Below are positions 10,622 to 21,849 of a DNA stretch of 64,000 nucleotides, piece after piece. Below the pieces are notes generated by a model that was not told the origin of the DNA, did not search any database, and saw only the letters and a program-made list of their open reading frames with translations. This stretch comes from Chalciporus piperatus (taxonomy: Eukaryota > Basidiomycota > Agaricomycetes > Boletales > Boletaceae). Made by a program: the position numbers and the translations under genes. The stretch lies in the NCBI GenBank assembly GCA_038093975.1, contig JBBPTG010000089.1, positions 47,115 through 111,114 of the forward strand, in the 5' to 3' direction. The first letter of the stretch is position 1; every line of letters starts with the position of its first letter.

Positions 10622-11257
10622 TGTGCAGCGGAAGATGAAGGATCGGGACGGTACGAGTTACGCTCAGAGTTATTGATCTGGTCGAATTCACACATAATGA
10701 ACCTAGGCACGATACGTACCGGTTTAAGTTGTGCATGTTTGGGTTCGTGAACGGAAACTTGCTCGGACGCGAACTGGAAGTTGACCAAAGGGACCGTCGG
10801 AAGTCGGTGGCCATGATCACGAGCGAGGTCCGACTGTGTTCGGTGACAACTGACAGCAGTTTGACGTGTTCAGCTACTCTGAGGCATGTAACTTGTCATT
10901 GTACGATCTCTTATGATCTACACTTCAACATACTGTATGATATCTTGATCTCGACAGCAAGCCTCTTGACAGAGCCGTCGATCTGCCAGTAAACCACGTG
11001 GAACTGACAGCGGTACATCCCTGGCGATCACCTCGTCGACGACGTGAACTGGTAATGCATTGATCGCGACCAAATGTGTCTGAAGGGGATAAAAAAGTGT
11101 TGCTGTAACTTGATTGCGATAGTCTTATAAACTGTATCGGCTGAGTCGTTCTTGTCGCGGCCGACCCGCCGACTCGTCAGTACTTGATACTTCCGCGATT
11201 TATATTTTCCGCTTTGTTAACAAAATATCGACACAGAAATTCCAGGATGCCGAATAA
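10622..11257. other. Region between genes, mostly right inverted arm
   Basis: 10730-10870 is a copy of the dispersed repeat (ACTTGCTCGGACGCGAACT, GGCCATGATCA). From 10785 on it mirrors the left arm, including the ACATTTGGTCGCGATCAATG stretch read in reverse at about 11055-11075. No gene was seen. Confidence 0.6.
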
Positions 11258-11853
11258 TCAAGAAAGGGGATAAATGGGACAAGGTTTATTCCGAATAGAC
11301 GGACGACAAGCCTCACGATAAGAAAGACAACGGATGAACATGATATTTACAACGAGTCGTGTTTGTGTCACGGGATTTCCAGAAGAACAACACGAGTATG
11401 CCGAACTCCACAGCTGAAACCGGTCAGAATAACGTGAACACACGGCAAACAACTGAACGGGATAGCGAACTTACATGTCCGTGCTCTCCAGGGAGAGGGA
11501 GGTCGCGCTCTTTAGGGAGCTAAGAAAATAGTATGAACACACCCGAGGCAACTAAAAGAGAGCAAGAACATACGCCACGAGGCACGCTTCAAGTTGTCGG
11601 GCTACGAGAATAGCATGAATACACCGAGGACAACTGAGAGAGCAAATGAGCTTACATATCCCCGCTCCTGAAGGAGTCCAAGGCCGAGTCCATCAAGCTG
11701 GGGTTCAGGGACCTAAGAAAATAGTATGAACACGAATTAGTCACATCCCCTGACGTGCTGACCAGTGAATCGGTGCAAACGGTCACTCACAGTAGGGGCG
11801 GCGAGCACTGCAGTTGCAGCGGCGACGAAAAAGAATAGACGGGAGAACTGCAT
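11258..11853 (-). CDS. Divergent inverted paralog of the secreted precursor
   Basis: Exon 1 (11853-11791) encodes the same 21-residue signal peptide as the gene at 235, differing only in the last residue (T for A). Exon 2 (11712-11656) encodes VPEPQLDGLGLGLLQERGY, unrelated in detail to the left modules but again phase 0 on both sides and ending at GTAAGC. A further exon at about 11600-11573 reads PDNLKRASWR, and another at 11520-11476 reads LPKERDLPLPGEHGH, matching the DLPLP tail of the left gene. The last possible exon ends at 11258. Joining exon 3 to exon 4 is unclear: phase 1 gives a stop. The gene may be damaged, or spliced in a way I did not find. Confidence 0.5.
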
Positions 11854-11930
11854 TGTTTACTCGGTGAATGGCTTGTAGGAGAAGTGGGCTGAGTGGGTGG
11901 GTTGGGGTAGATTGGAAACGAAAAGGCCAC

Positions 11931-11938
11931 TTTTTATA
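11931..11938 (-). promoter_or_regulatory. Likely TATA box of the right precursor gene
   Basis: TATAAAAA on the minus strand, 78 nt upstream of the ATG at 11853, in the same position as in the left copy. Confidence 0.5.
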
Positions 11939-12092
11939 CTGGGGATCCTTTGGTGATACTTACTAGTCTTCTCAGCTTCACCGCCATGGATGCGGACGCC
12001 GCCATGGTCATGGGATGTCTGCTATCGACGCACGACGTTAGATGTGTGAACGAAGCCCGGCCCCCACTCAAACCATGGGTAAGAGTGCTCAA

Positions 12093-12937
12093 AGTTCTGG
12101 CAACATGACGTGGCCATGTACTATGTAGCCCAAATACTCTGTACATATGTGGGTCGTTCGAGGCACGACGTTAGATGTGAACGACCGCGGGCGGCCCGCT
12201 CAATTGAACACGAGTGTGGGGTGGGAGTGAGTGCAGTATAAGTAGCAGCCGTGAGACAAACCGAAGTCCCTCTAAGCAGGCCGAACATTGAACGAAGGCA
12301 GTCGTTCCTTCTCACTACGGACAGACCGTGGCAACATGGGCCATGCATCGTGCGACCCAAATCGATGCATCCATTTCCATCTATATATCTAAGTCTGCCA
12401 TCGAGAACGAAGAAATGGGACGAATCATTTCATGAACATATGACCCACCAAATGCCGGATATTCATTATGAAGACGGAGACCCCAAATTTGCGAAGAGGA
12501 TCATCACTCGAACTGTTCTTTGCCTATGAACAAGAGTGCTTGGGAGTTGAGCATCTGAGCAGACATTCCCTGGGTGGGCGCGATGTCAATGGAGGAAAGG
12601 AGTGAGAATGGGGAAATTGGGCATGGGAGAGGAAAGAGGTAGGAGAAGACCAGATCGTACCTGATACCATACAACGAAGCCTTCCGTTTCGGGGCGGGTG
12701 CCGCTGCATTTCCGAGAGCACTGCGGGAGACCGTCTGTATTTTCTTCTGTCACGTCAAACGTACGCGCCTGGATCTTCACTTTCGTCATAATGTATGGGT
12801 ATCACCTAACCGCACATACGGACACTATCGCAGTGCGGTTTGTGAGTCAAACGACTCGCATGCTCTCTCATTGGTTCTGACATCCCGGGCCTGCCAGGGC
12901 CCGAGGAGAGCTCCGAGCATATGTCGAGCTCAACAAG
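12093..12937. other. Intergenic region outside the right arm
   Basis: A GTATAAGTA string at 12236-12244 could be a core promoter, but no convincing gene follows. 12855-12925 is a partial copy of the dispersed repeat. Confidence 0.5.
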
Positions 12938-13282
12938 TTGACGACAGTCAACGACCGCGCATCTTCCACCTCGAGGAGATCCACATTCATGAGGATGTTC
13001 ACGAAGGAATCTATGGTGGCGGCCGAGGAACTTGAAGCACTGGTACAAAAACCCTATAATCCAAAAGATTTCATCTATGAAAGGATTCACAACCAACAGA
13101 GGCTTGAGGCTTCGAAGAATGCCGATGGGATGGAGACGAGTGTCAGCCTCAAGTGGTGGAAACCCGTGATGGCTGATACGGAATGGGATAGGCCCTTCCG
13201 TCCACGGCAGATGCTTAATAGTAGAATCATTTTGAAGGTTGGGGACAATCCGATGGGCGGAAGTCTGTGTAAGCATTTCTAG
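12938..13282 (+). pseudogene. Fragment of a repeated unknown coding segment (copy 2)
   Basis: The frame includes VAAEELEALVQKPYNPKDF, LEASKNADGMETSVSLKWW and EWDRPFRPRQML, the counterpart of the minus-strand segment at 1839-2153. It runs to a likely splice donor (GTAAGC) at 13268. No upstream or downstream exons were found, so it is called a fragment. Confidence 0.45.
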
Positions 13283-13478
13283 TAGCCAACGGAGATCAAG
13301 TATATCATGGCAGGACTCGAGTACTCACCCCGGGCCATGGTCCTATGTCCATGGATTGACATCCCATGTATGGTCCATTATTTTAAACTGTAAAGTTGGT
13401 TGTCAACCTTCGTCGGTGGAAGGAGCCAAAGTTGAGCCTGAGAAAACATTGACCTACTTCAATGCCTCGACTTCAAGT

Positions 13479-14839
13479 TCATCCGCAATACCATGACCTA
13501 CCGATCCCACACGTCTGAGTCCAGTATGCTTGTAACCTGACTGCGAGCCACAACGACGTCGTTAGTATTACCACATTTACATAACCCTGAACACTGACAA
13601 TCTTTGATGCAGACGATAGCATGTAGCTGAGCACGTCACCTGAAGTGCCATCAGTCGACAAGACTCCTATTTCATCTGCATCACGATAGACCATATCTAT
13701 GAACTCGCCGGCACCAGAGAGGTGAGCAACCTTGCAGCAAGTAGCATGCAGGTCGAGCAGCTGCCGCGAAGGAACCGGGAGATTCACAGCATCCGTGGTT
13801 GTGAAAGCAACAAACGTCTTCATGTTGGGATGAGGGTATGCTTGGTACACCTTGATTTCATAGGTATTCTCCTGAGAGTGTAGTGAAACAGTACCAGATA
13901 AATGTTATGGCAAGAAAATATGCAGCAATGCCCAAACTCACTACCGATGTGGATTGGAAGTATAAGTTCAACTGATCAAATGCGCTGTGCACATCCCTTT
14001 GCAAAGACATGACATTGAACAAGGAATGAACTTTCTCCCCGTTGAGCGCGTCAATGTCGTAACCGAACCGTTTGAGAACAGCAAGTATGGAAGCAGAGTA
14101 TTCACGCTGGTTAGGTAGACGTGAGTTGCTCACTATAATGGGAGCACTTGTGGCCACACACCTTGCGCTCGTTCTCAGGCTTCGAGTCCACATTAAAATA
14201 TATAGACTCTGGAATAATATGGGCACATTCTGTGTCGATTTGATAGGCCAGCCCGGGTGGGGCGACGGGCTCGTTGATATCCCGGGGGGCCTCGTTGTCA
14301 ACTGCATCCGTTACGACACATTTCCAGCCGTCTCGAATCAGGGCCTATGCAAAGAGAGCGGTGAGAAGGAGAGATGAAGAATAATGTTGCCATCGTTCAC
14401 TGACAAGAGCTTTCGCAGACCTGTGATCCTTGGGAGCCTGGGTGATGTCGACCCTCACCTGCTCCTTCGTGACTTCAAACGAGGGCAGACTGGGCATCGG
14501 AGTTCGACCTCTGTGCTTTTTGACTGGACGAGACAAAATATTTATAGATAGGCATTGGTGGCAGATGCAAGACTCACAAGGTACGATGACGCGAAGCTCA
14601 AAGAATTCACCGAGATCGCTCAGGTCGCTACTGTCCTTACACAAGTCTATGCACTTCGAAAGTTCTGTGCGAACATCCCCGTTGGGAGCGTGAAGCAGCA
14701 AGAAGCCGAGAATCCTGACATGGCGCAGCTTGTACTCGGAGTTGGCCCTGGCGAGTTCTTGTTCACACTTGAGGCATATGTTGTATGCGCTTAAGTGGGC
14801 CGGCTCTGCTAGTTCATGGGCCTTTGGAAGAGACGACAT
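13479..14839 (-). CDS. HNH endonuclease-domain protein (HNH_2 type)
   Basis: There are five exons on the minus strand. Exon 1 (14839-14578) starts MSSLPKAHELAEPAHLSAYN. Exon 2 begins FKKHRGRTPMPSLP. Exon 3 reads ALIRDGWKCVVTDAVDNEA and then TECAHIIPESIYFN, the first part of the HNH fold (Cys and His). Exon 4 has REYSASILAVLKRFGYDID and LFNVMSLQRDVHSAFDQLNL, giving the Asn and second His. Exon 5 begins ENTYEIKVYQAYPHPNMKTF and ends near 13479. All joints are in frame with GT-AG borders. Agaricomycetes carry many such genes of unknown role; nuclease activity is assumed from the fold only. The last 25 residues may be read-through past the true end. Confidence 0.75.
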
Positions 14840-15097
14840 AGCACAGAGAGTGGGGAGTTGTAGAGCAAAGTCAACAATTAGTTGAGGACTGACAAGTACA
14901 GGCAAAGATCCGATGAGGACGTCGATGAGAGAGAAGTGGGGGAGAGGAGTGTTCACGAATCGGGGCTGAGGACCAGGAAAGCCCCAGTCCCGCACCGCGT
15001 TAGCTAAGCTGAGCTAAGCGGGTCGCCCGTTTCGGGAACGAGGCGCGAGGTGGACGCCGGTGTGGCGGTGCAGAGACCCTGGCGAGCGAGTTGGCAC

Positions 15098-17587
15098 CTC
15101 AGGCAGCACTTTTCGGCCCCAATAGAGGTCTCACAGACCCATTTTCCTTGTAGGGAACAATGGGTCTCTTAGACCCCCCTCTTTGGAGGCTCTTGCCAGG
15201 AATTTCACTCGGGGCCTCTTCGGGGCCTCCCGCGGGCCTCTCGCGAGCCTCGCATGAGCCTCCACCAGCACAGCCACACCGCATTTTTTTCAGTCCTGGC
15301 ACTATGTATAGCTAGGTATGTTTTTCTTCATTTCTTCATATGTTTTGTGCGATGCATCGATGCTTACATAATCGCTTAGATTGCTCGTTCTCGCGCGCCG
15401 CCGGCACCTCCAGAACGCGCACGACATGTCCTTTTTGGGACACATAGTTTCAATATACCCTCCCCTCACTTTTCTGCTCAACCATTCGCTTCCCTGCCCT
15501 CAGGGATTGTTCCAATTTATCATCCCAGTACTGTACAGTGTTAGTTGGCATTTCCAACCGCTTTACTTGTAATCTTAGACTGTATATAGGTAGATATCTA
15601 CAAATGTCAGAAAACCAAAAATGTGTTCGCATTTTTGATTGGCTGGGTAAATATGTTATAAGACTTGATTCCTAAGTAGTGGATATGTATTGGAACAATA
15701 TCCTAGCAGCTCAGATAGCAGGGATCTGTCCCTGTGGTGTAGGAGTAGATTGCCCTCCTGCCCCTGAATTACAAAAAAGCGGTTCGCATTTTTTATCAGC
15801 CAGGTAGACATGCTTTAAAATTGATACATAGGTGTGTCATACATATATCTACAGGATAGCAGAAGCTCAGACACCAGGGGGCTTCCCCTGGGATGCAGGA
15901 ATAGATATGGTGCCTATTACTATATGCTCTGAAGCGGTCAATCCACTGATCTATACATCAGGGCAACTATCTAGGTACATAGAATACATAAATTACACTA
16001 GATCCCCAAATTTGCGAGAGGCTGGCTTCAGGATTGAGTGCAGGAGAAAGCAAATGTCATACAAAAAGCGTGAGAAAGTGAGCAGAAACTCAGGAGACTT
16101 GCAAAAACATACCAGGAACACAACAATGTGGAGCTCAGGGTGTAATAGGAAAAGAGGGACAGTCAATGGGTATCATTAGGAACGATTCTAGCTACTGTGC
16201 CTACTGCATACACCTGGCATTCTGTGATATCTCAGTAAATCTCCTATAACCCACTGAAGTAACTCAATTAAAGCACTACTAACTTAGGCCTCAAGCTAGT
16301 GAACTGTTGGGAACTTGAATGCAATGTTCGCTTTTTAAGCATCCTGATAGCACAGAATGCCAGGAACAGTAGCTAGAATAGTTCCTAATGACACCCATTG
16401 ACTGTCCCTCTGTTCCTGGCACACCCTGAGCCCCATATTGTTGTGTTTCTGGTATGTTTTTGCAAGTCTCCTAAGTTTCTGGTCAGTTTCTCACGCTTCT
16501 TCAATGTCATTTGCTTTCTCCTGCACTCAATTATGAACCTAGCCTCTCGAAAACTTGGGGATGTGATGTACTATATGTAATCGAGGTTCCTAGATAGATA
16601 CCCTGATGTATTGACTACTGGCCAGACCGCTTCAGAGCATATAGTGATAGGCATCATATCTATTCCTGCATCCCAGGGGAGGCCCCCTGGTGTCTGAGCT
16701 TCTGGTACCCTGTAGATATATGTATGAGGTACCTATGTATCAATTTTAAAACCATATCTATCTAGTTGATCAAAAATGCGAACCGCTTTTTTGTTATTCA
16801 GGGGCAGGAGGGCAATCTACTCCTACATCACAGGGACAGATCCCTGCTGTCTGAGCTGCTAGTATATTGTTCCAATACATGTTCACTACTTAGTAATCGA
16901 GTCTTATAGCATATCTACCCAGCCAATCAAAAAAGCGGTCGCATTTTTTGTTTTCTATTCATTTGCATCTATCTACCTATATACATCTTGATATGACCAA
17001 TAAAGCGGTCAGAACTGTTAAATAACATTGTACTACATTGGTATTACCAACTGTAACAGTCCCTGAGGCCAGGGAAGCGAGTGGTTGAGCAGAAAAGTGA
17101 GAGGAGGGTATGTTGGAACTATGTGTCCCAAAATGGACATGTCGTGCGCGTTCTGGAGGTGCCGGCGGCGCGCGAGAACGAGCGGTCGAAGCGATTACGT
17201 AAGCATCGGATGCGTTGCAAAAAAATATGAAAAAATGAAACAAAACAAAAGATACACGGACCTAGCTATCACCGAAAAAAAGCGGGGTGGCTGTGCTGGT
17301 GGAGGCTCGTGCGAGGCTCGCGAGAGGTCCGAGGGAGGCCCCCAAGAGGCCCCTCGTGAAAAAAAACATACCTAGCTGCCAGGACCGAAAAAATGCGGTG
17401 TGGCTGTGCTGGTGGAGGCTCGTGCAAGCCTCGCGAGAGGTCCCCAAGAGGTCTGTCAGGTACTTGGATGCCATTTTAGGGCCATAGGGGAGAGGTGGGT
17501 GGGGTAGTCCGGTCTCACAGACCAATTTCCCTTGTAGAGGGAAATTGGTCTGTAAGACCGTGGGAGCCTCAAAAAAGTGCTGCCAAG
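15098..17587. mobile_element. Foldback element with arms of about 1.1 kb
   Basis: The two halves are reverse complements around a centre near 16285. Examples are 15423 against 17148 (ACATGTC with flanks), 16157-16172 against 16393-16406 (GACAGTCAATGGGT), and 16178-16200 against 16366-16386. The loop is about 16235-16345. The ends are GGCAGCACTTTT (15101) and AAAAGTGCTGCC (17575-17586). Just inside the ends sit small palindromes (around 15129-15175 and 17510-17550) with GGTCTCACAGACC-like sequence. No transposase was found, so it would be non-autonomous. No clear target-site duplication was seen. Each half also has an internal imperfect duplication (AAAAAGCGGTTCGCATTTTT-like at 15775 and 16780). 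Confidence 0.85.
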
Positions 17588-20500
17588 GGTGGCCAACTTG
17601 CGATCGTGTTTCAAGGGACCAAACCTGGATGCAATGACCATCCTGGGCAACCACGGCCCATTGTCTCGCGGCCAAGAATGCGACCGCTGTGACCCAAGTG
17701 GATTGAACATCGAGAGAATTGCCGACCGGCATACCAATGACCACATCCCAAATCTGGATAGTGCCATTGGGTGATCCCGATATGACCTGCCCAGTACCCT
17801 CGAGGAATGTGACTGAGAGAATTGGGCTCAACCTCCCACTGAGGGCACTCCCGAGCTTCGAAGTGGACTTCATGTCCCAAACACGAACTGTCCGATCGCT
17901 GGAACCCAATATGATGCGATTGGCGTCACGTGAGAATGCAACTGAGGTGACGGAGTCTGTGTGGTCTGCAAGTGGGCTTCCAATCTGCAAGCGGGATGCA
18001 ACATCCCAGATTCGTACGGTGCGATCATTCGAGCCTGATACAAGGAGCTTGCTGTCGGAGGAAAATGTGACCGAGTTGATCGAACCCCGATGTCCTAACA
18101 GCGGACTGCCGAGTTGGGAGCCAGTGTCAGAATCCCAAAACCGGATCGTCTTATCGTATGAGCCTGATGCAATCAATCTCCCGTTCGAGGACCATGCGAC
18201 CGACTGGACGGAATCCGTGTGCCCAGTGAATGGCCCGACAACCTGTTGATGTGTCGCTGCATCCCATACCCGAATGGTGCGATCAGACGAGCCCGATACT
18301 ATCCTCGTGCAATCAGGGGAGAAGGCCACAGACAGGACTCCCCTATCGTGTCCTTCCAGACAATCAATTCGGGAGAATGTTTCTGCATCCCATATGAGGA
18401 TGGTCTTGTCTTGGGAACCCGATGCTATCAGCTTGCCATTGGGCGAGATCGCGACTGAGATGACATATGTCTGATGTCCTGTGAGAGGGCTGCCAATCTG
18501 GGAGCCAGTTCGAACATCCCATACACGGACGTCCCCGTCGTATGAACCCGACGCAATTTTTTGCCCATCGGGGAAGAATGCGACCGACAAGACGCCAACT
18601 CTATGGCCTCGTAGATGATTGACTTGTGAACCTGTCTCGATGTCCCAGACCACGACGGACCCATCACTTGAACCCGACGCAATCCATTGTCCATCAGGCG
18701 ACAAAGCGACAGACCTGACTTCGCCGGTATGTCCCCTCAATAGAAGCTGAACCGAAGGCCAATCCTCATCCCGTCCCACAACGACTCGCGGGATCCGGCG
18801 CAACTTCGAAGCGACCGAGGAAGCGAAGACAGAGTTCTTGGGTGAAAAGGGGAGGGCAGAGAGGTATAGGTGTGGCGCACTCTGGGAGATGGGACCACCG
18901 AAAACGCGGATGAAGCGTTGTGCATCTCGCGCTATGGCTAACGTGTCCGAGTACTCGTCGCGTCCCTATAAATGACCCATTAATAAGATGAATCCAAGAG
19001 AATGAATATCGTCGACCTACCTCGATCGGGCTCACCCCGGATTCCAATGCCCCGTGGGCATCACGGATCCCTCCAAGAAGGCTCAGCGCCTCGAACCAAT
19101 AAACCAAATACTCCTTTCCAAAGAACGAGCAGATCTCCGCTCCAAGGCGTGCGTCAAACGTCGCATCGTGTATGTGCGTAGCCCAGAATCGGCAGGCATA
19201 CGGGAGGTGAGGTGAGACATTGTTCTTGATACGCTCGGGGAGATCAGGAACGTCGATGTTGCGTTGATACGAACTCTCTAGACCACATATATTGAAATGC
19301 AGTTCTTTCTTCATAACCCCAAGCGTGGCGAACGCAAGGACACGATGTGTTTCGTTCCTTATGAGGTCAACAAAGAATACCCTGCTCCGGGATGGATCTG
19401 TCAGGAAGTCGTGGAAAGAAGCGTGTAAAGGGCGGACGGGGATGGATTCATCAGTGATGCCGCTGAGCAGAGAGGCTAAGGATTCCAGGACGAGTTCGAC
19501 TTTGAATCGATCCTCGTCTTTAGGGAACAGTTGTCTCATTGAGTTGAGTGATTTCATGGGGAGTGGTTCGAGCGCGCCGAGCAGTTGTCGCATGGTCTAT
19601 TGAAAGCGAGCACGAGCTTTGGGGGAATGGTGAATGGCTTCGGTTAGGATGGTAGTGTATATGTGGTCGAGCAGTGAGCCATCTTCTGAGTCGGACGAAG
19701 TGACGAGTATTTCGAACCGATCTTTGGGGCTGTATCCTCCTCGCGCCCTCGATCTGATGAATTCGCACGCCAGACGCGCCCACTCAAAAAGCCTGTCGGC
19801 CTTCTTGGAAAGCGTGATGAAGTCGGCTTCGTTGAAACTCTCGCGAAGGGGGTGAAGGGAATCGGATATGTAGAAGAGAATGTCACGCTCTGTAGATTCC
19901 GCGGCGATGTTATCCATGGTCTTGGCACGCACATGCGACTTTTCAAGCAGTGCCTCGTTGATGTCAGGTAGCGGACGAGATGTGAGAAGCACGCGAATGT
20001 TGGATGGAAGGTTGGTGAATTCGTCTCTCAGCACCCGCAGGATGTGCTTTCGAGTGCTCTCTGAGCCGCTCTCATCCAGCGCGTCAATCACGATGACGAC
20101 CGGCCCAATGGTGACAGACTTCGACAAGGGTTCCAGCACGAAGTTCTGCCATTGTTGCACGACGTCCACTGTGTTCTTCAGCGAGGCGTTCGCGGAGACA
20201 GCCTCTGCCACAACGTGTCTGAGGCCGACGTTGCAATCCGCCAGATCGCGTGCGATCGTCGAGAATAGCTTCTCGTGTCTTCTATCGCCGTCGCGGTTGC
20301 GATCGAAGCAAAAGAACGAACCGAGCCAGCCGACCTCCTTCAGCCACCTTCCGATGGTGTGGCTAATGGCCGACTTCCCAGAACCCGCGACCCCGGAGAG
20401 CCAGAAGATACGTTGAGAGTCCTCCTTGTTGATCCAGTCGGTGATTTCCCCCAGAATCTCCAACCGGGTGCCATCCAAGCATGTCTTCAGGGTGTTCATT

Positions 20501-21849
20501 CCGGCCCCAGCTGCGTACGGCATACCATCCAGTCGAACATCTTGCCCTGTAAGGTGTCGGACACGGCGTTGGTAACCATCGTGGTCCTCGATCGAATGCC
20601 CAATGTACTGACCTAGTCGATCAAGATCGTTGACCATACGGTGAACTTTCACCACCGTGTCTCGTGCGGCGTGGTCCCGAAACTTCTGCATCAGCACGTC
20701 CAGTGCATCGTTATATTTCTGGATCGTCGCGTCCGTTTCAGACAAGACATTCTGGCCAAGCCTCGTCCCTGTGGAATTGTTTGAGTTAGGATATGTACGA
20801 AAACTGTAATGTAATGGTCTGACAGAAGCCCTTCGTCTCGGAGTACTTGTCGATGAACTCTGCACAGTCCAAAATTTGATTCGACTAGGTCCGAGTACGT
20901 CCCGCATTCCATTGATCCGCTCGAGTTCGACATCCCTGATGAGGAACTCGTAGATTTCTCGCAATTTCGGTAATAGCTTGAGGACTGATTCATCGCGGTT
21001 CACTTGGTTTAGGATGATCTGTTTCACCGGTTTGTAGTCGACAAACGCCCTCGCAAAATTGGCCCGAAACGTACCTGTGACGCTGAAGATAGCCCAGCCA
21101 AGGCGATCTTCGCGTATGGGTGAACCTAAGTATACAACGGTCAGGCTGTGTCGATTCTTTTGAACGTTCAACGTACATTAGCGAGTTCTTTTACCAATGT
21201 GTTGAATATCTTGAATGGCTGGAGATACGTTGAATCGATATTGTCGATGGACTGCAAAACGCTGTTTCCTTGCGAGGACATATCGGCTACCATTCCGACG
21301 CCTCCTAGAATTGTCTTCATGTTTGACTGTTGGTGTTCTGCTTGACTGATAGCGTTTTCCAAGTCGTCAGGTTTGGGCTGAGTCGTCGCGTCGATGACAC
21401 CATCCTGATATCCCGTCAGATCAAATGCTCTCATGAACGCGTAGGCATGATGGAGCATACCTTTTGATCGGGAACGACTTCGGCTTTAACGCAGATGTCT
21501 GCTTGAGGTGGTTGCGCCGGTTCATCAAGGACGGGTTCAAGTTGAGAACCCTACGAGTAAGATGATGAGTCACTGGCAACGCCAGGCCTCCTTGACAAAT
21601 CCAAGAGCTCTTGCCTTGTGGTCGGTGATCAAAGCCCCGCTGCAGTCGTTGTCGGGTTCCCGAAGGTGTGGGGAGAATCGACCAAAGAACTAGGGATGAT
21701 GTAGGAAATGGATGCCTGCAAGGTTGAAGGATTCCCACCTGACGTGCTTTTCCGATGAGTTTCCGTGCCTTTCCAGTGCGAAGTAGACCTGGGGCTGGGG
21801 AAGGGAGAGTGTCGGATTGACCGTCACTTGGACGGCCTGGTTTCAACAT
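17262..21849 (-). pseudogene. NACHT-WD40 (NWD/STAND) NLR-like gene, copy 1
   Basis: On the minus strand the start is MLKPGRPSDGQSDTLPSPAP at 21849. Several exons follow (VHPYAKIALAGLSSASQ, IILNQVNRDESVLKLLPKLR), then a NACHT with Walker A GVAGSGKSA, Walker B VVIVIDALDES and an RVLLTSRPLPD motif, then GPISQSAPHLYLSALPF and about nine WD40 repeats. Such proteins are signal-sensing ATPases of fungal innate recognition. There are two lesions against copy 2. One base is missing near 20895; an intron retained just after it restores the frame by chance. A TAG at 19597-19599 lies between the NACHT end and the linker. The last WD40 blade runs into the foldback element at about 17587 and takes its stop from it at 17262. 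It could still make two shorter proteins. Confidence 0.75.

Larger units (their letters stand above)
10785..12092 (-). repeat. Right arm of the large inverted duplication
   Basis: The reverse complement aligns with 1-1725. The outer end is sharp: AGCACTCTTACCCATGGTTT at 1-20 equals the reverse complement of 12073-12092. The arm is about 400 bp shorter than the left one because it lacks the tandem modules. Confidence 0.85.

Noticed and set aside
15832..16179. Protein gene inside the foldback element
   Set aside because: The 115-codon frame has no known motif and is not kept open in the opposite arm.
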